In this document: piece after piece, positions 49,240 through 57,410 of the stretch
Numbering within the stretch: the first letter of the stretch is position 1
Layout of the letters: every line of letters starts with the position of its first letter
From: Erysipelotrichaceae bacterium
Lineage (GTDB): Bacteria; Bacillota_I; Bacilli_A; Erysipelotrichales; Erysipelotrichaceae
Assembly: GCA_030523555.1 (NCBI GenBank)
Contig: JAUNIH010000001.1
Location: forward strand, 1 to 64,000
Length of the DNA: 64,000 bases
Direction: 5' to 3'
Program-made: the position numbers and the translations under genes
The notes under the pieces: model-generated
Database searches by the model: none
Seen by the model: only the letters and a program-made list of their open reading frames with translations
What the model was told of the DNA's origin: nothing

Positions 49240-49659
49240 ATGATAGTTATTTATACATCTCCCGGATGCAGTTCCTGCAGAAAGGTTAAGACATATCTTA
49301 AAGAAAATAATCTTGAATATATCGAAAAGAATATTTTTAATACGCTTTTAAATGAAAACGAAGTAAGATATCTTATTTCCCGTACGGAAAACGGTACGGA
49401 TGATCTGATATCCAAAAGATCAAAGATAATTCAGGATAACAAAGTCGATATTGATTCCATGTCTATCAGTGAACTTTCACGTTTTATCGTGGAGAATCCT
49501 TCAGTCCTAAAAAGACCGATTATCATCGATGATACAACCCTGCAGGTTGGATATGATCGTGATGAGATCGAAATATTCAACAAGATCAGAAAGATTTCCA
49601 AGTGTGATCGACGCTGTCCTAATTTTGTTGTGTGCGGAAGCACGGGGTCATCAAAATAA
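49240..49659 (+). CDS. spx: Spx/ArsC family thiol-redox regulator
   Basis: A 139-residue thioredoxin-fold protein of the ArsC/Spx family. Seen: CxxC redox pair at residues 10-13 (SPGCSSC), and the RPIIIDD motif near 92, both typical of Spx, which binds the alpha subunit of RNA polymerase and turns on thiol-stress genes. A C-terminal CDRRC-PNFVVC cysteine cluster (residues 122-131) is unusual and might bind metal. It heads an operon with mnmA, whose ATG overlaps its stop (TAATG). Related MgsR/YusI-type proteins are alternatives. Confidence 0.8.
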   Translation: MIVIYTSPGCSSCRKVKTYLKENNLEYIEKNIFNTLLNENEVRYLISRTENGTDDLISKRSKIIQDNKVDIDSMSISELSRFIVENPSVLKRPIIIDDTTLQVGYDRDEIEIFNKIRKISKCDRRCPNFVVCGSTGSSK

Positions 49660-50804
49660 TGAAAGTACTGATGGGTTTATCAGGCGGCGTTGACAGTGCT
49701 GTCGGAGCCTATCTGCTCAAACAGGCAGGTTATGATGTAACCTGCTGTTTTATGCGTAACTGGGACTCGATGCTGAATAATGACACCCTGGGTAACGATA
49801 CATTGAATAATGATATCTGCCCCCAGGAATCTGACTACAATGATGCGAAGTCTGTAGCTGAATCTCTTGGCTTACCGTTACTTCGAAGTGATTATATCAA
49901 TGAATACTGGGATTATGTATTCAGGAATTTCATAGATGAATATGAAAAGGGCAGAACGCCTAATCCTGATATTTTATGCAACAAATATATCAAGTTTGAT
50001 TACTTTGAAAGATTTGCGAAAGAAAAAGGTTTTGACCGTATAGCTACAGGTCATTACTTCAAAGCGGTAAACAGTGATGATGGTATTCATTACTATAAGG
50101 CTGATGACAGGAGTAAGGATCAGTCATATTTCCTGGCTCAGGTCGATAAGAAAGCTTTAGACTTCTGTCTGTTTCCTTTGGATACCATTATGAAAACAGA
50201 GGTAAGAGATATTGCAGAAAAACTTAATCTTTCCATTGCGAAAAAGAAAGATTCTACCGGTATCTGTTTTATCGGGGAAAGAGATTTCCGTCAGTTTCTT
50301 AAAAACTATATTCCAATGAAAGAAGGTAAGATCATTGATATCGATACGCTTGAAGAAATAGGAACCCATGAAGGGGTATATTACTATACCATCGGTCAGA
50401 GAAAAGGTTTTGGTGTAGGTGGTAACAGAGGCCCTTATTATTGTGTATCAAAGGATGTAAAGAAGAATATTCTGTATCTTACATCAGTAAAGAATGATTT
50501 CTATCTTGATTCTGACAGTGCTCTGATAAGTGATATAAACTGGATTGAAGATATTCCTGAAGATTATGATATTGAATGCAAATTCCATTACCGTCAGGCT
50601 GATAATGAGGTACATATTCATAAACTTAATGATCATGAAGCATTACTGACATACCCTCAGAAGATAAAGGCAGTTACGCCTGGCCAGCAGGCTGTCTTCT
50701 ATAAGGACGATATGATGCTCGGTGGTGGGGTAATCGAAAAGACATTTATTGATAATCAGGATGTATCTGAACTTTTAAACAATCGTATAAACAATGGAAG
50801 ATAA
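49659..50804 (+). CDS. mnmA: tRNA-specific 2-thiouridylase MnmA
   Basis: Enzyme that thiolates U34 of tRNA-Lys, -Glu and -Gln. Seen: PP-loop GLSGGVDSAV near residue 6, the first catalytic cysteine in NPDILCNKYIKF near 107, and the second in DSTGICFIGERDF near 205. 381 residues. A locally repetitive NNDTLGNDTLNND stretch near 43 precedes ICPQESDYNDA, a known insertion type in this branch. ATG at 49659 overlaps the spx stop; the longer in-frame option is rejected. Sulphur donor gene iscS/nifZ is not in the window. Confidence 0.95.
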   Translation: MKVLMGLSGGVDSAVGAYLLKQAGYDVTCCFMRNWDSMLNNDTLGNDTLNNDICPQESDYNDAKSVAESLGLPLLRSDYINEYWDYVFRNFIDEYEKGRTPNPDILCNKYIKFDYFERFAKEKGFDRIATGHYFKAVNSDDGIHYYKADDRSKDQSYFLAQVDKKALDFCLFPLDTIMKTEVRDIAEKLNLSIAKKKDSTGICFIGERDFRQFLKNYIPMKEGKIIDIDTLEEIGTHEGVYYYTIGQRKGFGVGGNRGPYYCVSKDVKKNILYLTSVKNDFYLDSDSALISDINWIEDIPEDYDIECKFHYRQADNEVHIHKLNDHEALLTYPQKIKAVTPGQQAVFYKDDMMLGGGVIEKTFIDNQDVSELLNNRINNGR

Positions 50805-52908
50805 TTTAGAGATAATAGAAGGGTTTTTTACCCATACAGTCTATAAGTCTGACAACTATATGGTAGCCAGATTCAAATGTGAGGAAGGATCTATTACGGT
50901 AACCGGTCCTTTCTTTGAATATGAAGAAGTACAGAATTATCTTCTTACAGGCAAATATATTGATCATCCTAGATACGGCCTACAGTTTCAGATATCGACC
51001 ATTGAAAAGAATCTTCCTAAACAGAAAGATGGAATCATATCTTTTTTAAGTTCAAAATCTTTTCCTGGTATCGGTAAAAGAACCGCCATGACCATCTATG
51101 AATATTTCGGTGATGAATGTCTCAATATCCTTAAAAATGATCCGGATATGATTTTTGAACTGCCTCTTAGCGAAAAACAGCTGATATCCTTAAATGAAGG
51201 TTTCAAGAAACTTGATGATCCGCAAAATGAGATTCTCTTTCATCTGATATCAAACGGTTTTTCTTCACTGGATGCGCAGAAGATCTTCAACCGTTTCAAA
51301 CTGGCTACTATGGAAGTGAGCGAAGACAATCCTTTCCGTTTCTATAATGAAGTAAATTCCATGTCTTTTGACAAGGTCAGGAATTACGCATCCCACTTTG
51401 AATTTATAGATGCCGACAACAAGTACAGAGAAGCTTTTATCATCTATCTCATTACGGAAATAAATTTCAATACCGGAGATACCTATATTACATATGACAA
51501 TCTTCTTAAAGCTTTAGAGAAGTATGGAAATATGAATAATGTGGATGAGATTATTGAAAGATGTCTTGATCATCATTACCTGATCAGGGAAGAAGAAAGA
51601 CTTTATCTTTATGATGATTATTATGATGAAATATTCATATCTGATTATCTTAAGAATAAAGATAATGAACTTAAAGCCGACAGGGAACTCATTGAAGAGG
51701 GTATTCTTAACTGTCAGAATCTTTTCTCTATTGAATATGATGATATGCAGAAAAAAGCTATCTCATCCTTCTTCGAAAACAGGATATCTTTAATAGTCGG
51801 AGGTCCGGGTACCGGTAAGACGACTATTGTCAAAACGATGGTGGAGATGTACAGAAGCCTTTTTCCTTACAATAACCTGATTGTTGCGGCACCTACAGGA
51901 AGAGCTGCCAAAAGAATAAATGAAGTCTGTGATGTGGAAGCCAAGACCATTCATTCATTATTAAGATGGAACAAGGAAACAGATACCTTTGTCTTTAACA
52001 GTGAAAATCCGATAATCTATGATTCTCTGATTATTGATGAGTTTTCGATGGTTGATTCCAATCTCTTTGCGTGTCTGTTGAAGGCGTGTTCAAGAGTTAA
52101 AAAGATATGTATTATCGGTGATGACAATCAGCTTCCTTCGATAAGACCGGGATTTGTCTTGCATGATCTTATAGAATCAGAAAAATTCTCTTTAACAAGA
52201 CTCACCAGCAACTACCGTCAGAAGGATGGTAATGAAATAATTGAACTGTGCAATGATGTCATAAGTTCTGATGTCGATTTTGACAAATACAAGAAAGATG
52301 TCGTCTATTATGATCTTCATAAAAACAACGTCGATCTTATCAGTCTTATCCAGATGGATATTGATGAAGGGTATAGCCTTGATGAGATACAGGTCTTATC
52401 ACCAATGTATAAGGGTGAATGGGGTATAGATAATCTCAACATACTGATGCAGAAGACATTCAATCCTGAAAGCCCAGATAAAAAAGAAAAACAGGCAGGT
52501 AAATATCTTTTCAGAGAAGAGGATAAGATACTTCAGCTTAAAAACAGACCGACAGACGATGTGTATAATGGAGATATAGGAATACTTAAGGATATAGACC
52601 TAAGAGAAAAATCATTAATGGTTCAGTATCAGGATACCTTTGTCTTCTATAATTATGATGAATTAAGTGATATAGCTCTGGCGTATTCCATGTCTGTACA
52701 TAAATCCCAGGGTTCTGAATATCCGATCATCTACTTTGTAGCTACCAGAAACAATCTTCATATGCTCAATCAGAATCTTATATACACTGCTGTATCTAGA
52801 GCCAAGAATAAGCTTGTCATATTATCGCAGGATAATATTCTTAATCAGGGTGTATTAAAGAAAATGAACAGAAGAAAGACAACTCTAAAAGAAAGGATAT
52901 GCGCATGA
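50794..52908 (+). CDS. recD2: RecD2-type DNA helicase
   Basis: A 704-residue superfamily 1B helicase of the RecD2 family, acting in DNA repair without RecBC. Seen: N-terminal OB-like region (VARFKCEEGSITVTGPFFEYEE near 25), helix-hairpin-helix SFPGIGKRTAM near 89, Walker A GGPGTGKTTIVK near 335, APTGRAAKR near 365, DEFSMVDSNL near 415, and the C-terminal UvrD-like motif MSVHKSQGSEYP near 634 then YTAVSRAKNKLVIL near 668. It overlaps mnmA by 11 nt, as in other Firmicutes. Confidence 0.93.
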   Translation: MEDNLEIIEGFFTHTVYKSDNYMVARFKCEEGSITVTGPFFEYEEVQNYLLTGKYIDHPRYGLQFQISTIEKNLPKQKDGIISFLSSKSFPGIGKRTAMTIYEYFGDECLNILKNDPDMIFELPLSEKQLISLNEGFKKLDDPQNEILFHLISNGFSSLDAQKIFNRFKLATMEVSEDNPFRFYNEVNSMSFDKVRNYASHFEFIDADNKYREAFIIYLITEINFNTGDTYITYDNLLKALEKYGNMNNVDEIIERCLDHHYLIREEERLYLYDDYYDEIFISDYLKNKDNELKADRELIEEGILNCQNLFSIEYDDMQKKAISSFFENRISLIVGGPGTGKTTIVKTMVEMYRSLFPYNNLIVAAPTGRAAKRINEVCDVEAKTIHSLLRWNKETDTFVFNSENPIIYDSLIIDEFSMVDSNLFACLLKACSRVKKICIIGDDNQLPSIRPGFVLHDLIESEKFSLTRLTSNYRQKDGNEIIELCNDVISSDVDFDKYKKDVVYYDLHKNNVDLISLIQMDIDEGYSLDEIQVLSPMYKGEWGIDNLNILMQKTFNPESPDKKEKQAGKYLFREEDKILQLKNRPTDDVYNGDIGILKDIDLREKSLMVQYQDTFVFYNYDELSDIALAYSMSVHKSQGSEYPIIYFVATRNNLHMLNQNLIYTAVSRAKNKLVILSQDNILNQGVLKKMNRRKTTLKERICA

Positions 52909-53945
52909 ATTACGGACTTTCAGTTTATCTTAACTATAAGGATGAAGATATTTATAGAGTTATGGAAAAAGCCCATAAACTGGGTTTTGAATATATCTTT
53001 ACTTCACTTCATATACCTGAAGAATCCTATGCGGATTATAAGACAAGATTTGAAAAAATAATTTCATACTGTAAAGAAAATTCCCTTAATCTGATTGCGG
53101 ATGTATCTCCAAAAACACTTAAACTTCTTAAGATTGATTCTTTTGACATCTTAAAAGATATGGGCTTTGAATATCTGAGATTGGATTTTGGTTTTGACAG
53201 CGAAGAACTTATTGAACTATCCAGGGATTTCAATCTGGTGCTGAACGCTTCTACTTTTACGGATGAACTCTATGAAGAACTTCTGCATAAGGGTTTTGAT
53301 TTTGGAAAGGTGATATGCTGCTATAATTACTATCCTAAAAAATATACCGGTATAGCCAGAGAAAATGTTATGGAAAGAAATGATTATTTCCATGTCAGAA
53401 ATATCAGAACCATGGCTTTTGTGCAGGGTGACAGGCATAAGAGGGGACCATTCTTTGAAGGTTTACCAACCTGCGAATCACAGCGTAATGATGATACTTT
53501 CTACAATGCTTTATATATGCAGAGAATACAGGGTACAGATATTTTGGTTGTAGGTGATTTTGATATAAGTGATAAGACCTTTAATCGTTTTGAAAACTAT
53601 TCTAAAGGATATATTGAAGTTGAATGTAAGATCTTAAACGGATATGAAGAGTATCTTGGTTATGTTCATCATGACCGCATTGATCATTCAAAGTATTTTA
53701 TCAGATCATATGAATCAGCCTATACTCATAAAACCGATAAACCGGTTAATCCTCATAAGACTCTGGAAAGACATACCGGGGATATCTGTGTATCCAACAG
53801 AAAATATATGCGATATAACGGTGAACTGGAGATTATGCTGAAGGATCTGCCTAAGGATGAAAAAGTCAATGTAATAGGGCATACGGACTCTAATCTGTTA
53901 AGATTTGTGGATGATAAAATTGGTGTTCTATTAAAGAAAATATGA
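52905..53945 (+). CDS. MupG-like / DUF871 family protein
   Basis: A 346-residue protein of the DUF871 family: an N-terminal TIM barrel (MNYGLSVYLNYKDED, then FEYIFTSLHIPEE near 27 and FEYLRLDFGF near 87) and a C-terminal cyclophilin-like domain. MupG of Staphylococcus, a member, hydrolyses MurNAc-6-phosphate-GlcNAc during peptidoglycan recycling. The conserved CYNYYPKKYTG (near 129) and FEGLPTCESQR (near 185) blocks are visible. ATG at 52905 overlaps the recD2 stop and has AAAGGA 7 nt upstream. No MurNAc PTS or etherase gene is nearby, so the substrate is uncertain. Confidence 0.85.
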   Translation: MNYGLSVYLNYKDEDIYRVMEKAHKLGFEYIFTSLHIPEESYADYKTRFEKIISYCKENSLNLIADVSPKTLKLLKIDSFDILKDMGFEYLRLDFGFDSEELIELSRDFNLVLNASTFTDELYEELLHKGFDFGKVICCYNYYPKKYTGIARENVMERNDYFHVRNIRTMAFVQGDRHKRGPFFEGLPTCESQRNDDTFYNALYMQRIQGTDILVVGDFDISDKTFNRFENYSKGYIEVECKILNGYEEYLGYVHHDRIDHSKYFIRSYESAYTHKTDKPVNPHKTLERHTGDICVSNRKYMRYNGELEIMLKDLPKDEKVNVIGHTDSNLLRFVDDKIGVLLKKI

Positions 53946-53951
53946 TAAGAT
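53943..53951 (+). promoter_or_regulatory. extended -10 promoter for the alaS T-box transcript
   Basis: TGA followed by TAAGAT; the TGA is also the stop codon of the preceding gene. Transcription would start near 53958 at the base of the T-box leader. Confidence 0.55.
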
Positions 53952-53956
53952 AGTTA

Positions 53957-54150
53957 ACGGAAGATGAGTAGTATACTGATTCATTGAAGAGAGTGTCTGG
54001 TGCTGTAAAGACATATGACAGGTATACGAAGCTGCTTTCTTTATTCTGAGTAATGTCAGACGTATAACTGCGTTAAAGTATACAAGTGCACACTATGTGA
54101 ACTAAGGTGGTACCACGTTATTAACGTCCTTAGAGGACGTTTTTTATTTT
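53957..54150 (+). promoter_or_regulatory. T-box riboswitch controlling alaS
   Basis: tRNA-sensing leader. Seen: GATGAGTAGTA near 53963, AGAGAG near 53988 and GGTGCTGTAAA near 53999 of Stem I, two consecutive alanine codons GCT-GCT at 54031-54036 at the presumed specifier, the T-box AAGGTGGTACCACG at 54104-54117, and a terminator of an 8-bp stem (54123-54130 with 54134-54141) plus TTTTTATTTTTT. Uncharged tRNA-Ala should favour read-through. Confidence 0.93.
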
Positions 54151-54162
54151 TTGGAGGTAATT

Positions 54163-56781
54163 ATGGCAAACAAAAATCTGACTGGTAATGAAATAAGAAA
54201 AATGTTCCTGGATTATTTCAGGGATCACGCACATATGATTGAACCGGGGGCATCTCTGGTTCCGATCAATGACCCTACACTTTTATGGATAAATTCCGGT
54301 GTTGCGGCTTTGAAGAAGTATCTTGATGGAAGAGAGAAACCTCAGTGCAACCGTATCGCCAATGCCCAGAAATGTATCAGAACAAACGATATTGAAAATG
54401 TCGGCAAGACATCAAGACATCACACATTCTTTGAAATGCTGGGTAACTGGTCAATAGGTGATTACTTTAAGGAAGAATCACTTAAGATGTCGTGGGAATT
54501 TCTGACTTCCGAAAAATATATCGGTTTTGATCCTGAAAGAATCTATGTCACAGTCTATCCTGATGATACAGAATCATATGATATCTGGACCAAAGAGATC
54601 GGTTTAAATCCTTCTCATATCTTAAAATCATATGATAACTTCTGGCAGATCGGTGAAGGACCATGCGGACCTGACTCTGAAATATATTATGACAGAGGTC
54701 CTAAATATGACCCTGAAGGAATAGGTGAAAGACTATTCTTTGAAGAAATGGAAAATGACCGTTATGTTGAATTATGGAACAACGTCTTTTCACAATACGA
54801 TGCCAAGGAAGGTGTAGACCGTAAGGATTTCAAGGAACTTCCTCAGAAGAATATCGATACCGGTATGGGTCTTGAAAGACTCGTTGCGATGGTTCAGGAT
54901 GGTGAAACCAACTTTGATACCGACCTTTTCTTACCTTATATCAGAGAAGTTGAAAAGTATACAAACGTTAAATACGAAGACAACAAGATGGCTTTCAGAG
55001 TTATCGCTGACCATATCAGAACCTGTGTCTTCGCCTTATCTGATGGAGCGACCTTCTCCAATGAAGGAAGAGGCTATGTCTTAAGAAGAGTCTTAAGAAG
55101 AGCTATGAGATATGCCAGAAATATTGGTATTGAAAAACCATTCCTTTACGATATGGTCGATGTCGTATGTGAAAACATGAAAGATTTCTATCCATATCTG
55201 ATGGAAAAGAAAGATTTCGTAAAGAAACTGATCAGAAGAGAAGAAGAATCATTTATCCAGACTCTGGCAAATGGTGAAAAACTGCTGGCTGCTGAACTTG
55301 ATAAGGTAGATAACGGTGTCTTATCCGGTGAAGTTATCTTCAAACTTTATGATACATATGGTTTCCCTAAGGAAATGACCATTGAATCAGCCGAAGATAA
55401 GGGCATCAAGTGTGATATGGAAGGCTTTGAAAAGTGTATGGCCCGTCAGAAAGAAATGGCGAGAAACGCAAGAGAAGACGATCAGTCAATGTCATCTCAG
55501 TCTCTTGACCTTTTAAATCTTGATACACCTTTCACCTTTACCGGTTATGAAAAACTGACTGATGAAGCAAAGGTTGTGGCGTTATTTGAAAACGGTAATA
55601 AAGTAGATGAAATCAGCGGAAACGGTGAAGTAGTATTTGATCATTCATGTTTCTATGCAACATCAGGCGGTCAGGTAGCTGATACCGGTCTTATCTTTAA
55701 TGACAGCGTCAAGGCTGAAGTCAAAGATGTAAGTAAAGCACCTAACGGACAGTTCTTACATAAGATAAATGTTACGGAAGGAACAATTAAAGTGGGTGAT
55801 ACTTTCAAGCTGGAAGTTAACGCTGAAGACAGATTGAAGATCAAAGCCAATCACTCTTCATTACATCTGTTACAGTCGGCTTTAAGAAAAGTTGTCGGTA
55901 ACCATGTAGCTCAGGCTGGTTCCTATGTCTGCAAGGATTACGCAAGATTTGACTTCTCACATTTTGAAAAGATCTCTGATGAAGATCTCGGCAAAATTGA
56001 AAAACTCGTTAATACCTGGATCTGCAGTGAATATCCTGTTACTACTCAGGTTTTAGATCTGGAAGAAGCGAAGAAACTTGATGCGATTGCCTTATTCGAT
56101 GAAAAATACGGTGATAAGGTAAGAGTTGTATCAATGGGTGATGTATCAACTGAATTCTGTGGTGGTACACATGCATCAAATACCTCAGATCTGGGAAGCT
56201 TCAGAATTGTATCTGAAGAATCTGTAGGATCAGGTATTCGAAGAATTGAATGCTGCACCAAGATTAAGGCATATGAGGAATTCAAGACACTTGAAGCTAA
56301 GCTCAATGCCTTAAAGGATGAACTCAAATTAAAGAATATCGATATGATTTATGACCGTCTTGTATCTTTAAAGAATGAAAATGCTTCATTAAACAGTGAA
56401 CTTAAGACGATCAAGGAAAAACTGATCAATGAAGAAGCCAATTCTTTAATCAGCAAGGCTAAGGATAACGGAAAATACAAATATCTTCTGTTAAGCCTTG
56501 ATAAGTATGACGGTAACCTTAAGGATTACGCTACAAGTATCCGTAATAAACTCAACGGTGGTTTTGTCTTTGTCGTAAATAAGAATGAAGACAGACTGTC
56601 CATGGTAGCCGGTGCCGGTAAAGATGCGATTGATAGTGGTATCAAATGTGGTGAAATTATTTCTAAAGCCTGTGCCTTAGCCAATGGTAAAGGTGGCGGT
56701 AAGCCAGATCTGGCACAGGGTGGAGGCAGTAACGCTGATCCTGAGATGATTATTGCGGAAGTAGAAAATCTTGTAAAATAA
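54163..56781 (+). CDS. alaS: alanyl-tRNA synthetase
   Basis: Class II synthetase with cis editing, 872 residues. Seen: motif 1 and 2 (GASLVPINDPTLLWINSGV near 32, CIRTNDIENVGKTSRHHTFFEMLGNWSIGDYF near 67 in parts), the tRNA-recognition domain, the editing site KANHSSLHLLQSALRKV near 562 and CGGTHASNTSDLGSFRIV near 662, and the C-terminal dimerisation domain with GGGKPDLAQGGG near 848. The ATG at 54163 follows TGGAGG; a longer in-frame option is rejected. alaS-ireB is a conserved neighbour pair. Confidence 0.97.
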   Translation: MANKNLTGNEIRKMFLDYFRDHAHMIEPGASLVPINDPTLLWINSGVAALKKYLDGREKPQCNRIANAQKCIRTNDIENVGKTSRHHTFFEMLGNWSIGDYFKEESLKMSWEFLTSEKYIGFDPERIYVTVYPDDTESYDIWTKEIGLNPSHILKSYDNFWQIGEGPCGPDSEIYYDRGPKYDPEGIGERLFFEEMENDRYVELWNNVFSQYDAKEGVDRKDFKELPQKNIDTGMGLERLVAMVQDGETNFDTDLFLPYIREVEKYTNVKYEDNKMAFRVIADHIRTCVFALSDGATFSNEGRGYVLRRVLRRAMRYARNIGIEKPFLYDMVDVVCENMKDFYPYLMEKKDFVKKLIRREEESFIQTLANGEKLLAAELDKVDNGVLSGEVIFKLYDTYGFPKEMTIESAEDKGIKCDMEGFEKCMARQKEMARNAREDDQSMSSQSLDLLNLDTPFTFTGYEKLTDEAKVVALFENGNKVDEISGNGEVVFDHSCFYATSGGQVADTGLIFNDSVKAEVKDVSKAPNGQFLHKINVTEGTIKVGDTFKLEVNAEDRLKIKANHSSLHLLQSALRKVVGNHVAQAGSYVCKDYARFDFSHFEKISDEDLGKIEKLVNTWICSEYPVTTQVLDLEEAKKLDAIALFDEKYGDKVRVVSMGDVSTEFCGGTHASNTSDLGSFRIVSEESVGSGIRRIECCTKIKAYEEFKTLEAKLNALKDELKLKNIDMIYDRLVSLKNENASLNSELKTIKEKLINEEANSLISKAKDNGKYKYLLLSLDKYDGNLKDYATSIRNKLNGGFVFVVNKNEDRLSMVAGAGKDAIDSGIKCGEIISKACALANGKGGGKPDLAQGGGSNADPEMIIAEVENLVK

Positions 56782-56797
56782 ATAATAAAATATATTG

Positions 56798-56803
56798 TAT
56801 AAT
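56798..56803 (+). promoter_or_regulatory. -10 box upstream of ireB
   Basis: A perfect TATAAT followed by a 20-nt leader with AAAGGAGGTG. The -35 is unclear (TTGTAA at 56771 is 21 nt away). It would give ireB and following genes a promoter separate from the alaS T-box. Confidence 0.5.
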
Positions 56804-56823
56804 TGTTTAAAGGAGGTGTGATT

Positions 56824-57084
56824 ATGGCTTCAAATAATATATCAAAGACCATGTTGTTTACATCTGAAGAAATCCGTCGTGAAAATCTGAAACAGTTACT
56901 TAAAGAAGTATCTGCTGCTCTGGAAGAGAGGGGATACAATTCTGTAAACCAGATTTCCGGATATCTCATCAGCAACGATCCAGCCTATATCTCATCTCAC
57001 AATAATGCCCGTAACAATATCCAGCAGGTTGAACGTTACGAAATTATTGAAGAACTTGTAAGATATTATCTGGAAAGCGAATAA
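56824..57084 (+). CDS. ireB: IreB family regulatory phosphoprotein (UPF0297)
   Basis: An 86-residue protein of the UPF0297/IreB family, a substrate of the PASTA kinase IreK that affects cephalosporin resistance in Enterococcus. The family pattern is complete: KTMLFTSEEIRRENLKQLL, ALEERGYNSVNQISGYLISNDPAYISSHNNARN (in parts). The ATG at 56824 has AAAGGAGGTG at proper distance; an in-frame upstream codon is rejected. In most Firmicutes ruvX (yqgF) follows; here DUF1292 follows directly. Confidence 0.93.
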   Translation: MASNNISKTMLFTSEEIRRENLKQLLKEVSAALEERGYNSVNQISGYLISNDPAYISSHNNARNNIQQVERYEIIEELVRYYLESE

Positions 57085-57121
57085 TGATTCATATAACTGA
57101 ATAAAATCAGATATAAACCAT

Positions 57122-57149
57122 ACTCTCCTTAGGGAGAGTTTATTTAATT
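57122..57149 (+). terminator. hairpin between ireB and DUF1292 gene
   Basis: A 7-bp stem ACTCTCC/GGAGAGT (57122-57128 with 57133-57139), 4-nt loop, then TTATTTAATT. The T-run is interrupted, so partial termination is likely. Confidence 0.6.
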
Positions 57150-57164
57150 CAAAAGGAGTGAAAC

Positions 57165-57410
57165 ATGAAAGAAAACAGTATTTTTATTACTGATGATAAT
57201 GGTAAAGAAGTGGAAATGACTATTTATTTCACTTTTGAAGCCAATGATAAGAATTATGTTGTTGTATATCAGGAAGACAATGAAGACGAACTGTATCCTT
57301 TTATATATGATGAAGAAGGTAATCTTTACGAAGTTGAGACTGAAGAAGAACTTTCGATGATTGAAGAGATTGTAAGTGCGTATGAAGAAAAAGAAGAAGA
57401 AGAACAGTAA
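57165..57410 (+). CDS. DUF1292 family protein (YrzB-like)
   Basis: An 81-residue, very acidic protein of the DUF1292/YrzB family, usually encoded after ireB and ruvX. The typical pattern ITDDNGKEVEMTIYFTFEANDKNYVVVY is followed by DELYPFIYDEEGNLYEVETEEELSMIEE (in parts). The function is unknown. AAAAGGAG precedes the ATG. Its C-terminal EEKEEEEQ tail overlaps the lysine-rich start of mltG in another frame (29 nt). Confidence 0.85.
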   Translation: MKENSIFITDDNGKEVEMTIYFTFEANDKNYVVVYQEDNEDELYPFIYDEEGNLYEVETEEELSMIEEIVSAYEEKEEEEQ

